Shown here: positions 48,055 to 58,623 of the stretch, piece by piece | Layout: each line of letters opens with the position of its first letter | Numbering within the stretch: the stretch's first letter is position 1 | Assembly (NCBI GenBank): GCA_029948255.1 | Contig: JALIZF010001772.1 | Span: 414,001 to 478,000 of the forward strand | Reading direction: 5' to 3' | Length of the DNA: 64,000 nucleotides | Source: Telmatactis stephensoni | Taxonomy: Eukaryota; Cnidaria; Anthozoa; Actiniaria; Isophelliidae | Program-made: the position numbers and the translations under genes | Notes under the pieces: generated by a model | Databases searched by the model: none | Told to the model about the DNA's origin: nothing | What the model saw: the letters and a program-made list of their open reading frames with translations, nothing else

Positions 48055-48418
48055 AACTTATCAAACTCCTAGTATAATTCATATGTAAAATATCTTATAA
48101 AAAAGATATTTCTGAGAGGTTTTCTCGTTTTAAGTAAAGTAACTGTACACTTTTGCAGAAAACTGGGTTTAATTATAAGTATCTTGTTATCGAATAATAG
48201 TGAAACAATGTTTCTTTGATGAGCTGCATTCATAAGATACAACGTGCAGATATTTAATTGCCTGTGGGAATTGTTTAAAGCTGAAAACCATTTCAAAATA
48301 TAACTATCCAGGGAATTCAAACTTATTACTATTCACGATGATGCGAAAAGTTAGTTCAGTTTATCGACTGAGAGCAATAAGCTGTTCCCGAGAATAACGC
48401 TGGTATAAACGAAGGAAA

Positions 48419-49928
48419 ATGAGGCGTTTCAGGAAACCTAAGTCTAAAGAAGAAGAGGCCAATTGTGTAGGCTCAAGTGTCCCAAAGAACACAAAATATG
48501 TAACAAAATGGGCAGTAACTCTGTTTTGCGACTGGCAAAAGGCCCGGAATAATAAAAAGGCAGAGTTTGAAGAAACTAGTTTCAATTTTGGCGACATTAA
48601 AACTCTGCAAGATTGCGACACAAATCTGGAGGAAATGGGAGCGCAGTCATTAAATTTCTGGATGATTAAATTTGTGCAAGAAGTTGCCAAAAAACACGGC
48701 GACCTGTATCCACCGAAGACATTAAACAGCATTGTGTGTGGTATAAACCGATACCTGGAAGACAAGAACGACTACAACTTCATGGATAAGAGTGATAAAA
48801 GGTAAGTTTTCAATGTTAAATTAAAACAATATGAGTAAATCATACCGTAAGCTTTATATAAAGACTTTACCTTCTTATTCTAGATTTTCCTTGCTAAGAA
48901 AAGTCATGGACGCCGAAATGAAAGAGTCCACAAAAAAAGGATTTGGCCTTAAGAACACAAAACCACAACGAGAACCAGTTACAGCAGAAGAAGAGGAGAT
49001 ACTTTGGTCTAAAGGACTGTTAGGGGGTAATTCTGCTACTAGTTTATTGCACACTATTTATTTCTATAATGGAAAATTATTTGGTCTAAGGGCGAAAGAC
49101 CATCGCAATTTGCGAATAGCTAATTTCAGGATTACTGATAACATGATTACTTTTGACGAAAGTTTTAGCAAAACGTTTCACGGTGGCCTCAAAGATCTAA
49201 AAAATACACCAAGAGTATCCACTCATTTTTGCCACGATTCAGGTAAAGAGCATCCCAGGTACTTAGTACAATTGTATAAGTTGTATCTTGAAAAAATCAA
49301 AATTTTTGATTCAGTAGTACAGGATAAGGCTTTCTATTTCTATCCAAATCGCGATTTCAGTAAGTTTGAATTTGAGCAAAGACCTCTAGGTGAAAATAAG
49401 TTAAATGGTATTCTACCAGATGAGCTTTGTGCTAAGGCCGGCCTGGCAAGGAAGACAGCACATTCATTAAGGATAACCACTGCAACTAGGCTTTTTCAAA
49501 GTGGTATTGAAGAGAAGCTTATTAGAGATCGAACGGGTCACAAATCAGATTCACTTTTCAAATATGAAAGAGTCTCAAATCAACAGTTAAAGCAAGCGAG
49601 TTCAATTTTAGGTCCTTGTAATTCCGAGGCTAACGATAGTACAAATTACCCTTCATTTGAGTTCAATCTGTTTGATACCTTAGAGGATAATTTTTTTGAT
49701 AATGTAATTTCTGATGAAACATTATGCAGCATTAATTTATCTGATGATGATTTGATGTTTAATGAAGATGTGGCAGATGAAATATTAGCAGGCATAGATT
49801 ACGAGAGTGCCACTACCAGTGTAACTCGGCCTACACCAAAAGTTAGTGAAGCTTGTACAGCTAGTCCACCTAAATTAGTGTTTAGTAACTGCACTTTCAC
49901 CAATGTAACGTTTACTAATTCAAAATGA
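48419..49928 (+). CDS. Crypton-type tyrosine recombinase, 2 exons
   Basis: Exons 48419-48801 and 48884-49928 join across an 82-bp GT-AG intron to 475 residues. The protein resembles the DUF3504/KIAA1958-like group derived from Crypton transposons. An N-terminal helical region (about 25-125) is followed by the catalytic domain. Candidate active-site residues are all present: R197 (GLRAKDH), H321 and R324 (HSLR), H347 (TGHKS) and Y355 (FKYER). An acidic C-terminal extension ends with NCTFTNVTFTNSK, a tail style seen in this group. Intact reading frame suggests a recent or constrained copy. Cryptons move by site-specific recombination and often lack terminal repeats; boundaries are unclear here. 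A domesticated host gene is the alternative. Confidence 0.85.
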
Positions 49929-50027
49929 TTGAACAGTTAAGTAATAACACAGATGTATTTATCTAGCTTAAAGGTAAAACTTGAAAATTAAAGACTATAT
50001 GTTGCTTTGTCGTCTTGCATTTGATCT

Positions 50028-50110
50028 TGATAAAGCATTAATGAATAAAATATTAGTCCTTTATCGTAAATTGATAAAGGACTAATGTTTTATTCATTAA
50101 TGCTTTATCA
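50028..50110. repeat. Palindrome P2
   Basis: TGATAAAGCATTAATGAATA faces TATTCATTAATGCTTTATCA around GTAAATT, with arms of about 38 bp and one mismatch. It starts 100 bp after the Crypton stop codon. Could act as a transcription end hairpin or element terminus. Confidence 0.9.
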
Positions 50111-50690
50111 GCCCCGCACTCCCCTGAAAATATTCAATGCCGCCCCCGACTTTTAGAATGTTGCGCTTTTCTCTACTACTAAAAATGTCGTCACGTGGTC
50201 GTATAATAGCATATCATTGGCTTACAATCTTATGAATTATTAATGAGTTTGATAAATACTTTTTAACAAGACGCTCCTCGAAGCGTACACTGGTTGCCTG
50301 TAGTTCAACAAGCCGCAGTAGTAAACACCTTTATTGAATCGGCTAAATAAAACTAAAGAAATTAAACTTTTGTAAACCCAGCAACTTTTAAAATTGGAGC
50401 TTGTTATCGTCGACCACCGGGTGATGCCGGATCAAATGGCCCGTCCTTATCTGATCATTGTCAATTTGTCTGTCAGCAGCTACTAGTATGGCCTTTGGCC
50501 TTCTATTATCATGGGTATTATATACTGTTAGTATCTCACATGCAAAAATATTACCTGCCAATATACCAGTTTATTCAACTTTTTATTTCCCTATATATCT
50601 AAATTGTTTGCTGTACTTCTACAACGGTGTTTTTGACACAATAACAAATCGTGTATTTTTGTGTTCATGTTTCAGATGTTTTATGTAAGG

Positions 50691-50820
50691 GTTAAAGAGT
50701 GAACACGAGTGTTCCATGGGATATAGAGTCCCGAGCATTAGATAAAAGGCCACGAGGGCGCAGCCCGAGTTCCGCGAGGGACTCTATATCCCATGGAACA
50801 CTCGTGTTCATTCTTTAACT
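50691..50820. repeat. Palindrome P3 with CGAG centre
   Basis: Arms of about 42 bp begin GTTAAAGAGTGAACACGAGT and face their complement. The centre is CCACGAGGGCGCAGCCCGAG, the same design as P1, P4 and P5. Confidence 0.9.
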
Positions 50821-51009
50821 GTCTTAGTAAGTTTGAGTTAACTGTCACAGTAAGTTTGAGTTTGTTATAATTCATCTTAGAGTAAAGGAAAAAAGGATGC
50901 TTATTACTTGCCAGTTAATTTCATAGGGAAGATTTTCAGAATTTGCTCCGACAAATTTGATGCATGTACGTATATCGATATTAAAATGTTATTTACAAGT
51001 ATTTAAATT

Positions 51010-51345
51010 GGTCATGGAACACAGGAAAATTGCAAAATGATTATCAGCGCTTGGTATTTTGATGCTCTGTGTTTCGTAAAGTAACTAAAGATGTCAAATA
51101 GTGGGGTTTTGAAATGCAGGAAAATTGTTGTATAAAGAAAACAGTAGCGTCAGTGAGTTTCTATAACTAATCAGTAAACAAAAGAATTCAAAAGACTTCA
51201 TTAGTATGCTTTATATAGAGAATACTAATTAGTTATAAAAGCTCACTGACCGTACTTGTTTTCTTTACCCCACAATTTCCCTGTGCTTCAAAGCCCTCAC
51301 CACTTGACACCTTTAGTTACTCTATGGAATATAAAGCACCAAAAT
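51010..51345. mobile_element. Palindromic MITE
   Basis: Arms including GGAAAATTGTTGTATAAAGA, TTTCTATAACTAAT and facing ATTAGTTATAAAAGCTCACTG. A half copy lies at 252-350. Diverged arms; non-coding. Confidence 0.75.
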
Positions 51346-51444
51346 ACTAAGCACTGATTGGGCTCGAGTGAGTGTGATCATTTTCTAAATATGAATAAAA
51401 TACATTACGTGACCAAACGTAACAGGTCATAGAACCTACAATAG

Positions 51445-53189
51445 TTAAGGAGGCTTCCTACAATTTTTCTTGTGCTCGACCGGTCAACTTGAAACGGCTG
51501 TAGTTCTTACATGAAAGCACCCACAGTTATGACCTTTCGTCCACTTACTACATAAAGACTGAAATTTTTATTGGTGTGTATTTTGTTTACATCAGGGTTA
51601 CCATAGCGACGAAACGATAACGTCACCGTTTTTGATTAGCAGCAATTTTATGCATTCTCCGATCTAAACTTTTAAATCAGCGCACAGGGCGCTAATATTT
51701 AGGAATTTGCCTAGAAGCATACAAGGTTTGGAATAATTCGTATAAACTAAAATTTCAAATTATTCAAAGCGTAATTGTTTAACCCCCTAATTCACAATTT
51801 CTTGTTTTCAATTTAATAATTTTGAAAAGAAAGCAGTCTGACAACTCCTTGACTGTCCAAATCTTGTTCATGCATCAGACTACTTGTCTGCAAAGTTTCA
51901 CGTCAGAAAGTGCTTTGGATCTCCGTCAGCGTACGTCCCACGTAGACATAAAATTGGGTGAATTTTATCAAAATTCAAAAAAAAGTGTTTAGTCCTCCAT
52001 TCCTGCGAATTTCTCGGTCAGCTGTTTTCTCCCTTTGGTGAGTAAAACTTTAGTACATTTGCAATAAACTGTCCAAGCGCCGATTCAATTAAAGCTTCCT
52101 AAGGTACTGAAATAAAATTTCAAAGTAGAGTATATTCGGTGTAACTTAGCGCAGCAAGATTCTAGGTTCAAGTTGTTGTTTTCATTCTCACATTCCTGCA
52201 TGTAGGCATGCTCCAGTATGCTAATTCGAGGCAATGGTCACCATGGCGTGACGCGCTACTTCACTACTGCGTTTCCGTACGCGTGCTCTGCGTATAGAAT
52301 ATTTCTTCAAAAATCACAATTTCTAGTCTTCGATTCCATAATTTTAAAAGCAAAGCAGCATGACAACTCTAGTGAAGTAGCGCGTCACGCCATGGTGACC
52401 ATTGCCTTGAATTAGCATACTGAAGCATGCCTACATGCAGGAATGTGAGAATGAAAACAACAACTTGAACCTAGAATCTTGCTGCGCTAAGTTACACCGA
52501 ATATACTCTACTTTGAAATTTTATTTCAGTACCTTAGAAAGCTTCAATTGAATCAGCGCTTGGACAGTTTATTGCAAATATATTAAAGTTCTACTCACCA
52601 AAGGGAGAAAACAGTTGACCGAGAAATTTTTCTTTAGGAGCACTAAACGCTTTGTGTATAAATTTTGATAAAATTTCGCCCAATTTCATGGCTAAATGGA
52701 CGTATGCTGACGGAGATCCAAAGCACTTTCTCACGTGCAACTTCGTAGAGAAGTAGTCTGATATTTGAACAACATTTGGACAGTCGAAGAGTTGTCATGC
52801 TGCTTTGCTTTTAAAATTATGGAATCGAAGACTAGAAAATGTGATTTTTGGGGTTAAAAAATTGCGCCTCGAATAATTCAAAATCTGTCTATACGAATTT
52901 CTCCAAAATTCGTATGCTGCTAGGCAAAGTCCTAAATATTAACGTCTTGTGTGTCATTTTAAAAGTTTAGGTCGAAAAACGCGTAAAATTGCTTGGAATC
53001 TAAAACGGTGACGTCATCGTTTCGTCGCTATGGTAACCCTGATGTAAACAAAATACACACCAATAAAAATTTCAGTCTTTATGTAGTAAGTGGACGAAAG
53101 GTCATAACTGTGGGTGCTTTCATGTAAGAACTACAGCCGTTTCAAGTTGACCGGTCGAGCACTAGAAAAATTGTAGGAAGCCTCCTTAA
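51445..53189. mobile_element. Giant palindrome, 1,745 bp
   Basis: Left arm 51445-52265 and right arm 52371-53189 are inverted copies along their whole length, with ends TTAAGGAGGCTTCCTACAAT and its complement. The 105-bp loop contains a segment (52311-52368) that matches, inverted, 52795-52852 in the right arm, so a third copy of that arm part sits in the loop. No protein-coding frame of note. TTAA at both ends could be a target duplication or part of the arms. Confidence 0.9.
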
Positions 53190-53782
53190 GTTCCATGGAT
53201 TTAAATATAAATGATCTGGTCCAGGATTTCGAAATTAAAATTTAGTACAAAAACCTCTCAAGATCTCTTGCATGCTTGAATGAGAAATATAATCGACTTG
53301 CCTCTATGTGTGTTTGTTTAGCAACATGTAGGGTGAGAAATTCGTAGGTTTCCAGCTCAAAGAAAACAGCCTTTATCGCAAGGGCCTCCTTTCAAATACT
53401 CCATTTAGAGTTCGATATTTGGTCAAAGTATTGGAGATCAAGCTCAAAATAATAGCCCATTCTGAAGCTCTTATAAGTGTCTAGGCATATCTCGAGTTAA
53501 AAGCTCCGCTGTACTTGCCTTACTGCTTGGCAGGGCCTGTCTCTGAAAGCTATTTTCTTTGTAGTCGGCCATTTTGCATTCCTAAAGTTCCTGGCTTGCG
53601 TACGCAGTCGCTCAAGGGTGATGAATGAAGGGCATTATTTTTACGTTCTTATCCAATCAGAAGTGCCTCAGGACGAACAGAGGAAAAAAAACATGTGCAG
53701 TTTATAACTCGTTCCCGGCCTGTAGGTTGTAGTCCTCATTTATACAAACATACAAATATACAAATATATATTATATTATATT
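53190..53782. other. No gene recognised
   Basis: AT-rich spacer between the giant palindrome and P4; no exon, RNA or clear repeat was identified. Confidence 0.35.
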
Positions 53783-53969
53783 TAAGCAATAAACGATTGA
53801 TTTCCGTGGTTTATCGGGGAAATAAACCACGCGGGATGTTGGGAGAACACGAGAAAAGGCCTAAAAAATCACGAGCCGTAGGCGAGTGATTTTCGGCCTT
53901 TTCGAGTGTTCTCCCAACATCCCAAGTGGTTTATTTCCCCGATAAACCACGGAAATCTATCGTTTATTG
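53783..53969. repeat. Palindrome P4 with CGAG centre
   Basis: AAGCAATAAACGAT faces ATCGTTTATTGCTT; arms continue through TTTCCGTGGTTTATCGGGG and GATGTTGGGAGAACACGAG. The centre is TCACGAGCCGTAGGCGAGTG. Each arm has its own internal small hairpin (GTGGTTTAT ... ATAAACCAC). A related half unit lies at about 54910-54990 (TGTGGTTTATGGGGGAAATA). Confidence 0.9.
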
Positions 53970-55002
53970 CTTTTATAATATAGCGGAAAATAATTATAAG
54001 CAAAAAACTAACATTTAAAACCAAATTTCGCAGATGAAAATATCAATTCTCCTAAGAATCATGAGAGAGCCAATAAGATTGCTCATTACTTCGAGATTGA
54101 GATACAACGAGCGTTGTGATTGGCTTGATTTTGAAAATGACGTCATCGACGTCCTTTGCGAAGAGACAAAAATGGCGTTGAAGAAGGTTGACATGAAAGT
54201 TGTGGACAACAAATTTGCTCTTTTGAGGTACTTTTCTATACTTTCTTGTGTCTAAGCATACATGTTTTCACTGAAATTTTTTTTTTCTTGTATGTGCAAA
54301 AAATTTTAGGCGGATTAAGTCCTTTTTACAGACTTTTTTAAGCTTTAAAGCTTTGCCGTAATTTCGATGCTCTGAAAGTGAATGCTTTGAAGCATAAATT
54401 TGCCTTTTTACTCCTCGTGTTTTTATTGGCTTATTTGTACATGTGTACGTTTTGTTCACAGAAAAAAATATGTCAGAATTGCAGATATTTCAAAGGCAAT
54501 TGAGTAAATTTAACGGCCTTCAACTATCACTTGTAAGTTTGAGAGTTTCCACGCTGTTGCTCTCTTGCTTGTTGTCATCAAAGCTTTAATAACAGTCTGC
54601 TGAATTGAAAGGAACTATATTTTATCAAGGAAAGTAACTTGTTAATACAAATATTGTTAATAAACTTATTGTTCTTATAATACTGCCTGAATTTTTGAGT
54701 TATTTGTTTTGTGAAAAACTATCCAAAGTTTCATACACGATTTCAGGTTTGCTCTTATCAGTCGCTTTTCATTGCAAAACATCAGGTTCTAGTGAAAGTC
54801 GTGAACTGTGACATGCTAATATATCAGAAAACAATGAAAAACGTATTTTATATTGAACATTCTTTTGGTTTTTATCTTTTTTTTTTACGGCAGAAAGAAG
54901 TGTTGAGCCGTGCCTGTGGTTTATGGGGGAAATATACCACGGGTTTCAAGCGCTTTTTAACCAATCAGAGCGCTCGTTAGAAAAAAGCTATATTATATTA
55001 TA
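53970..55002. other. Interior between P4 and its half copy
   Basis: Holds a 74-codon open frame (54034-54255, +) with no recognised family. From 54905 comes a diverged half of the P4 arm, then AACCAATCAGAGCGCTCG. It may be the body of a non-autonomous element whose ends are P4 and that half unit. Confidence 0.4.
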
Positions 55003-55372
55003 TTACATTACATTACATTACATTACATTACATTACATTACATTACATTACATTACATTACATTACATTACATTACATTACATTACATTACATTACATTA
55101 CATTACATTACATTACATTACATTACATTACATTACATTACATTACATTACATTACATTACATTACATTACATTACATTACATTACATTACATTACATTA
55201 CATTACATTACATTACATTACATTACATTACATTACATTACATTACATTACATTACATTACATTACATTACATTACATTACATTACATTACATTACATTA
55301 CATTATATTATATTATATTATATTATATTATATTATATTATATTATATTATATTATATTATATTATATTTTA
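55003..55372 (+). repeat. (TTACA)n then (TTATA)n array
   Basis: About 300 bases of TTACA units pass directly into about 70 bases of TTATA. Frames across them are artefacts. Confidence 0.97.
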
Positions 55373-55375
55373 TAT

Positions 55376-55706
55376 AATAATTGGCATATTACGCGCGCTC
55401 TGATTGGTCGAACAACCATGTGTGATTAGAGTACACACACATAGATGGCGTCATCGAATCTTACGCGCGCTCTGATTGGTTGGAATGTTTCGATAAATAT
55501 TATATAAAACAGATAAATTCCATTTTTCCGTGCGTCTGTACTCTAATCGATGCACAGAAGACGTCAAAATGTGGTGAGAACAACAGTCACGCCACTCGAC
55601 TTCGTCTCGTGGCGTACTTTTTTGTTCTCACCACATTTTGACGTCATCTGTGCATCGATTAGAGTACAGACGCACGGAAAAATGGAATCTATCTGTTAAA
55701 TATTAT
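55376..55706. mobile_element. Hairpin MITE, copy 2, between arrays
   Basis: Same architecture as 20228-20535: two GCTCTGATTGGT motifs, then a long hairpin with arms around CATTTTTCCGTGCGTCTG and its complement, and CACCACATTTTGACGTCA facing TGACGTCAAAATGTGGTG. Flanked on both sides by ATATT arrays. Confidence 0.85.
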
Positions 55707-56006
55707 ATTATATTATATTATATTATATTATATTATATTATATTATATTATATTATATTATATTATATTATATTATATTATATTATATTATATTATATTA
55801 TATTATATTATATTATATTATATTATATTATATTATATTATATTATATTATATTATATTATATTATATTATATTATATTATATTATATTATATTATATTA
55901 TATTATATTATATTATATTATATTATATTATATTATATTATATTATATTATATTATATTATATTATATTATATTATATTATATTATATTATATTATATTA
56001 TATTAT
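55703..56006 (+). repeat. (ATATT)n array, about 60 units
   Basis: About 300 bases of nearly perfect TTATA units starting at the right end of the hairpin MITE. Confidence 0.97.
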
Positions 56007-56296
56007 ATAGTTATATATATATAACTACTCTAAATATTGACATCAATCCTAAAATAATAAATATTTTGATTACTAGTTCAGAATATAAGTCTTTAGCTTC
56101 TTTTAAAAAGTTGAAAATGATTCTAGGGAGTTCCACAGCTTAGGTCCAGAAAATAGAAAAGACTTTCGCGAATATTTAGTTTTTGTTTTTTTGGGTAAAT
56201 TGAGAGAGAGAGAAGTAGGACTGGTAGGTAAGTAGTTAGGTAGGTAGGTAGGTAGATAGACCAACGCTGTGAGGGAGCGTTTTTATGAGGACTTAC

Positions 56297-56488
56297 ATAT
56301 TGTCCTGTATTCCATCTGCGGTCTACCGCAACTTGTAGTTGATTCTCCACAAGAATGAACTCTTTTTTGTATTTTTACCGAAAAACTGTAGGATTTCGTT
56401 CGTACTTGGGCTGTGCAGCGTCCATCCGCTATAGCGCCAAACCACCTCGACCACTGTCCAAGATGGCATACACCTGTTGCACATACAC
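56297..56488 (-). CDS. WSxW module exon D
   Basis: A 192-nt minus-strand exon with acceptor TTTTCAATAG and donor GTAAGTCC, phase 1/1 (64 codons). It encodes [C]VCATGVCHLGQWSRW, then VRTKSYSF, and cysteines in HSCGE, TSCGR and RTIC. Spacing matches exon A position by position (C-x-C-x4-C-x4-W-x2-W). It is the most upstream module found; a signal-peptide exon should lie beyond it, to the right, but was not identified. It may belong to the same gene as A-C, 11 kb away, or to a neighbouring paralogue. Confidence 0.7.
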
Positions 56489-56967
56489 CTATTGAAAACA
56501 AATGTATAAGAATACTTAGTACATAAGCATTCAGTGGCGACATGTCTTGTATATATAGACGATGTTTCGACGATATTTATATATGGGTGCGGTCCAAGTT
56601 GTCTAGTGTTGGCACGGACAGAGTACGATTGTACATAGAATTGTCTTATTACTGACACTGTGATCGAGCCTTGGGTAGAGATCAAGGAAGTGGAGCAAAT
56701 GTAATCTACAAAAAATACAATATGTAATGTTTACAGGCCTCCAATTTAGACTTGACGGCATTTCAAAGTCCGCGCAATTAGTTCTAGTCGGAGGCGCAGC
56801 CGAGAATGGCTTCTCGAACTCATTAATTATTCGTGAGGAATCTTTGTCTAGATATTTACCCATTTTATTATAATGAAACTATTAACTAATAGTTATGTAT
56901 GCATGGATAATTTCTATGACAGTTCAAAAAATTCCGTTCTGGTCAACGAATTAGTTTGTGGCTTAGT

Positions 56968-58280
56968 GGTAAGCAATAGAATGATTACACTTAACCCGTG
57001 AAACACTAAATGAATGTTAGTGTGTAATAGTTCAAATAGACACAAAAGAAAACAATGGAGATAAGGTCTACTAGTTAAGCAATAGAAGATAGTTTCTATG
57101 ACTCTACCGGTGAAATAGAGCACGCGTGATGTTGGGAGAAACACGAGAAAAGTTTGAAAATCATGAGCCGTAGGCGAGTGATTTTCAAACTTTTTCGAGT
57201 GTTTCTCCCAACATCACAAGTGCTCTATTTCACCGTAGAGTCATAGAAATCTATCTTCTATTGCTTTTATGATATAGCAAGAGGTATTTTAAGAACGATC
57301 AAGTTGTGTTATTTTCTGATCAAAACTAAAATTCTCAAAACTTGCGCAAGCCAATCAGATTTGTCGTACTATTGACTTATCAGTGTGACTCAAAGCGGCG
57401 TTTTTGACAAAACACCAGTTTGACAACTTTCATCGAAAGAATTCAGCAAAAAATATGTTGAAAAGAGAGTTTTCTGTTTTTATAATGGAACAATGACTCG
57501 AAAATGGACGAAAAGGCCAAAAATAACTTACAGTACTTCAAGATTTGGAAATGTTTACTTGCTTTCGACGAATCAAGCAGCGTTCGCTGTGTGAATTGAA
57601 AGCCATGTTTTCGGTTGGAAAAGCTGAAGTTTGAAAGAGACTTGCAGGATAAGGATTTTGCTGGTAAACGAGAAGCTGTTGATTTGAATTATCTGTTGGC
57701 TGTTCACCGGTAGCTTGTGTCAAAACATCTCTACACTGGCGTAGTTGGTTCATACAAAGGATGATTGAACAAGTTGTCTATCGTGGCGACAGTCAGTTTT
57801 GGAAATCTTCGCTTCTCTTTGTAAGTAAGAAACAAAACTGTTCAATGAAAAATAACTCTTATTGATCGAAACTAATCTGGGAGAAAAACAATTTCCCATG
57901 TTGTGAATTCTAGTTCCTTAAATTTGATTTATACTGGCGTCGTTTGCAAGTTCATGCTCATACAAGTCATTTTCTATAAATATTTACGTTTCATTGTTAT
58001 TGTCCGACCACGAGGCTTAGTTTGTAAATTTAAACGATAACTGGAATGATGGAAAGTATTTTCTAGTTCATTTCTAAGTTTTGGTCTCCTGACTAAAGTG
58101 AAATTTGTAAATAGACGTTTTGGTAAAATCATTCGTCAGAAAACCATGTCTTTACCGGTGAAATAGAGCATAGATTTTGGTGGTCTCTCAGCCAATCACA
58201 ACGTGTGTTATAATTGAGCTATATTATAATAACTAGTAGTCTACTAACTATTTCACGGATTAAGTGTAATCATTCTAGGA
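56968..58280. mobile_element. Nested element with TGATTACACTTAA ends
   Basis: AGAATGATTACACTTAACCC near 56975 faces TTAAGTGTAATCATTCT near 58260, defining a roughly 1.3-kb unit. It contains palindrome P5 and a second ACCGGTGAAATAGAGCA at 58152. No protein family recognised in its short frames. Confidence 0.6.
57074..57269. repeat. Palindrome P5 with CGAG centre
   Basis: GCAATAGAAGATAG faces CTATCTTCTATTGC; arms continue through CTATGACTCTAC, GAAATAGAGCAC and GATGTTGGGAGAAACACGAG. The centre is TCATGAGCCGTAGGCGAGTG. Outer stem bases differ from P4 while remaining paired with each other. Confidence 0.9.
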
Positions 58281-58623
58281 ATTAGTAAAGTCTTAGTAAG
58301 TTAAGCCACTGTTACACGCTGAAACTTTCCTCTGGAACTTGCTCCAATCGTCGTTGCGAGACAAGTTCCATAAAAGCATTGCACCGTGTAACATGGTCAT
58401 TTAGCTGAAACTTTCCCCGGGTCGGTTTCACGAGATGGTAGACTGCTTTAGATCGAAGACGCGAACTTCGAAGAGGACGTCAATATGACGAGCGTGAACT
58501 GGGTCGAGAACGCGCAGCCGCGAGCTGATGTTTTGATTTAGAAAGATGACGTGCCGTCATGACGTGACGAACACAACATGGGTCATGTTTTTTTACTTTG
58601 AATGGTTGTGGCTGTGAATTTTC

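Noticed and set aside
54923..56024. Open frames rich in YITLH and YIILY
   Set aside because: Produced by the TTACA and TTATA arrays.
57538..57753. 71-codon minus-strand frame
   Set aside because: Has an ordinary composition but no recognised family, no conserved neighbours and lies inside a nested repeat; not called as a gene.
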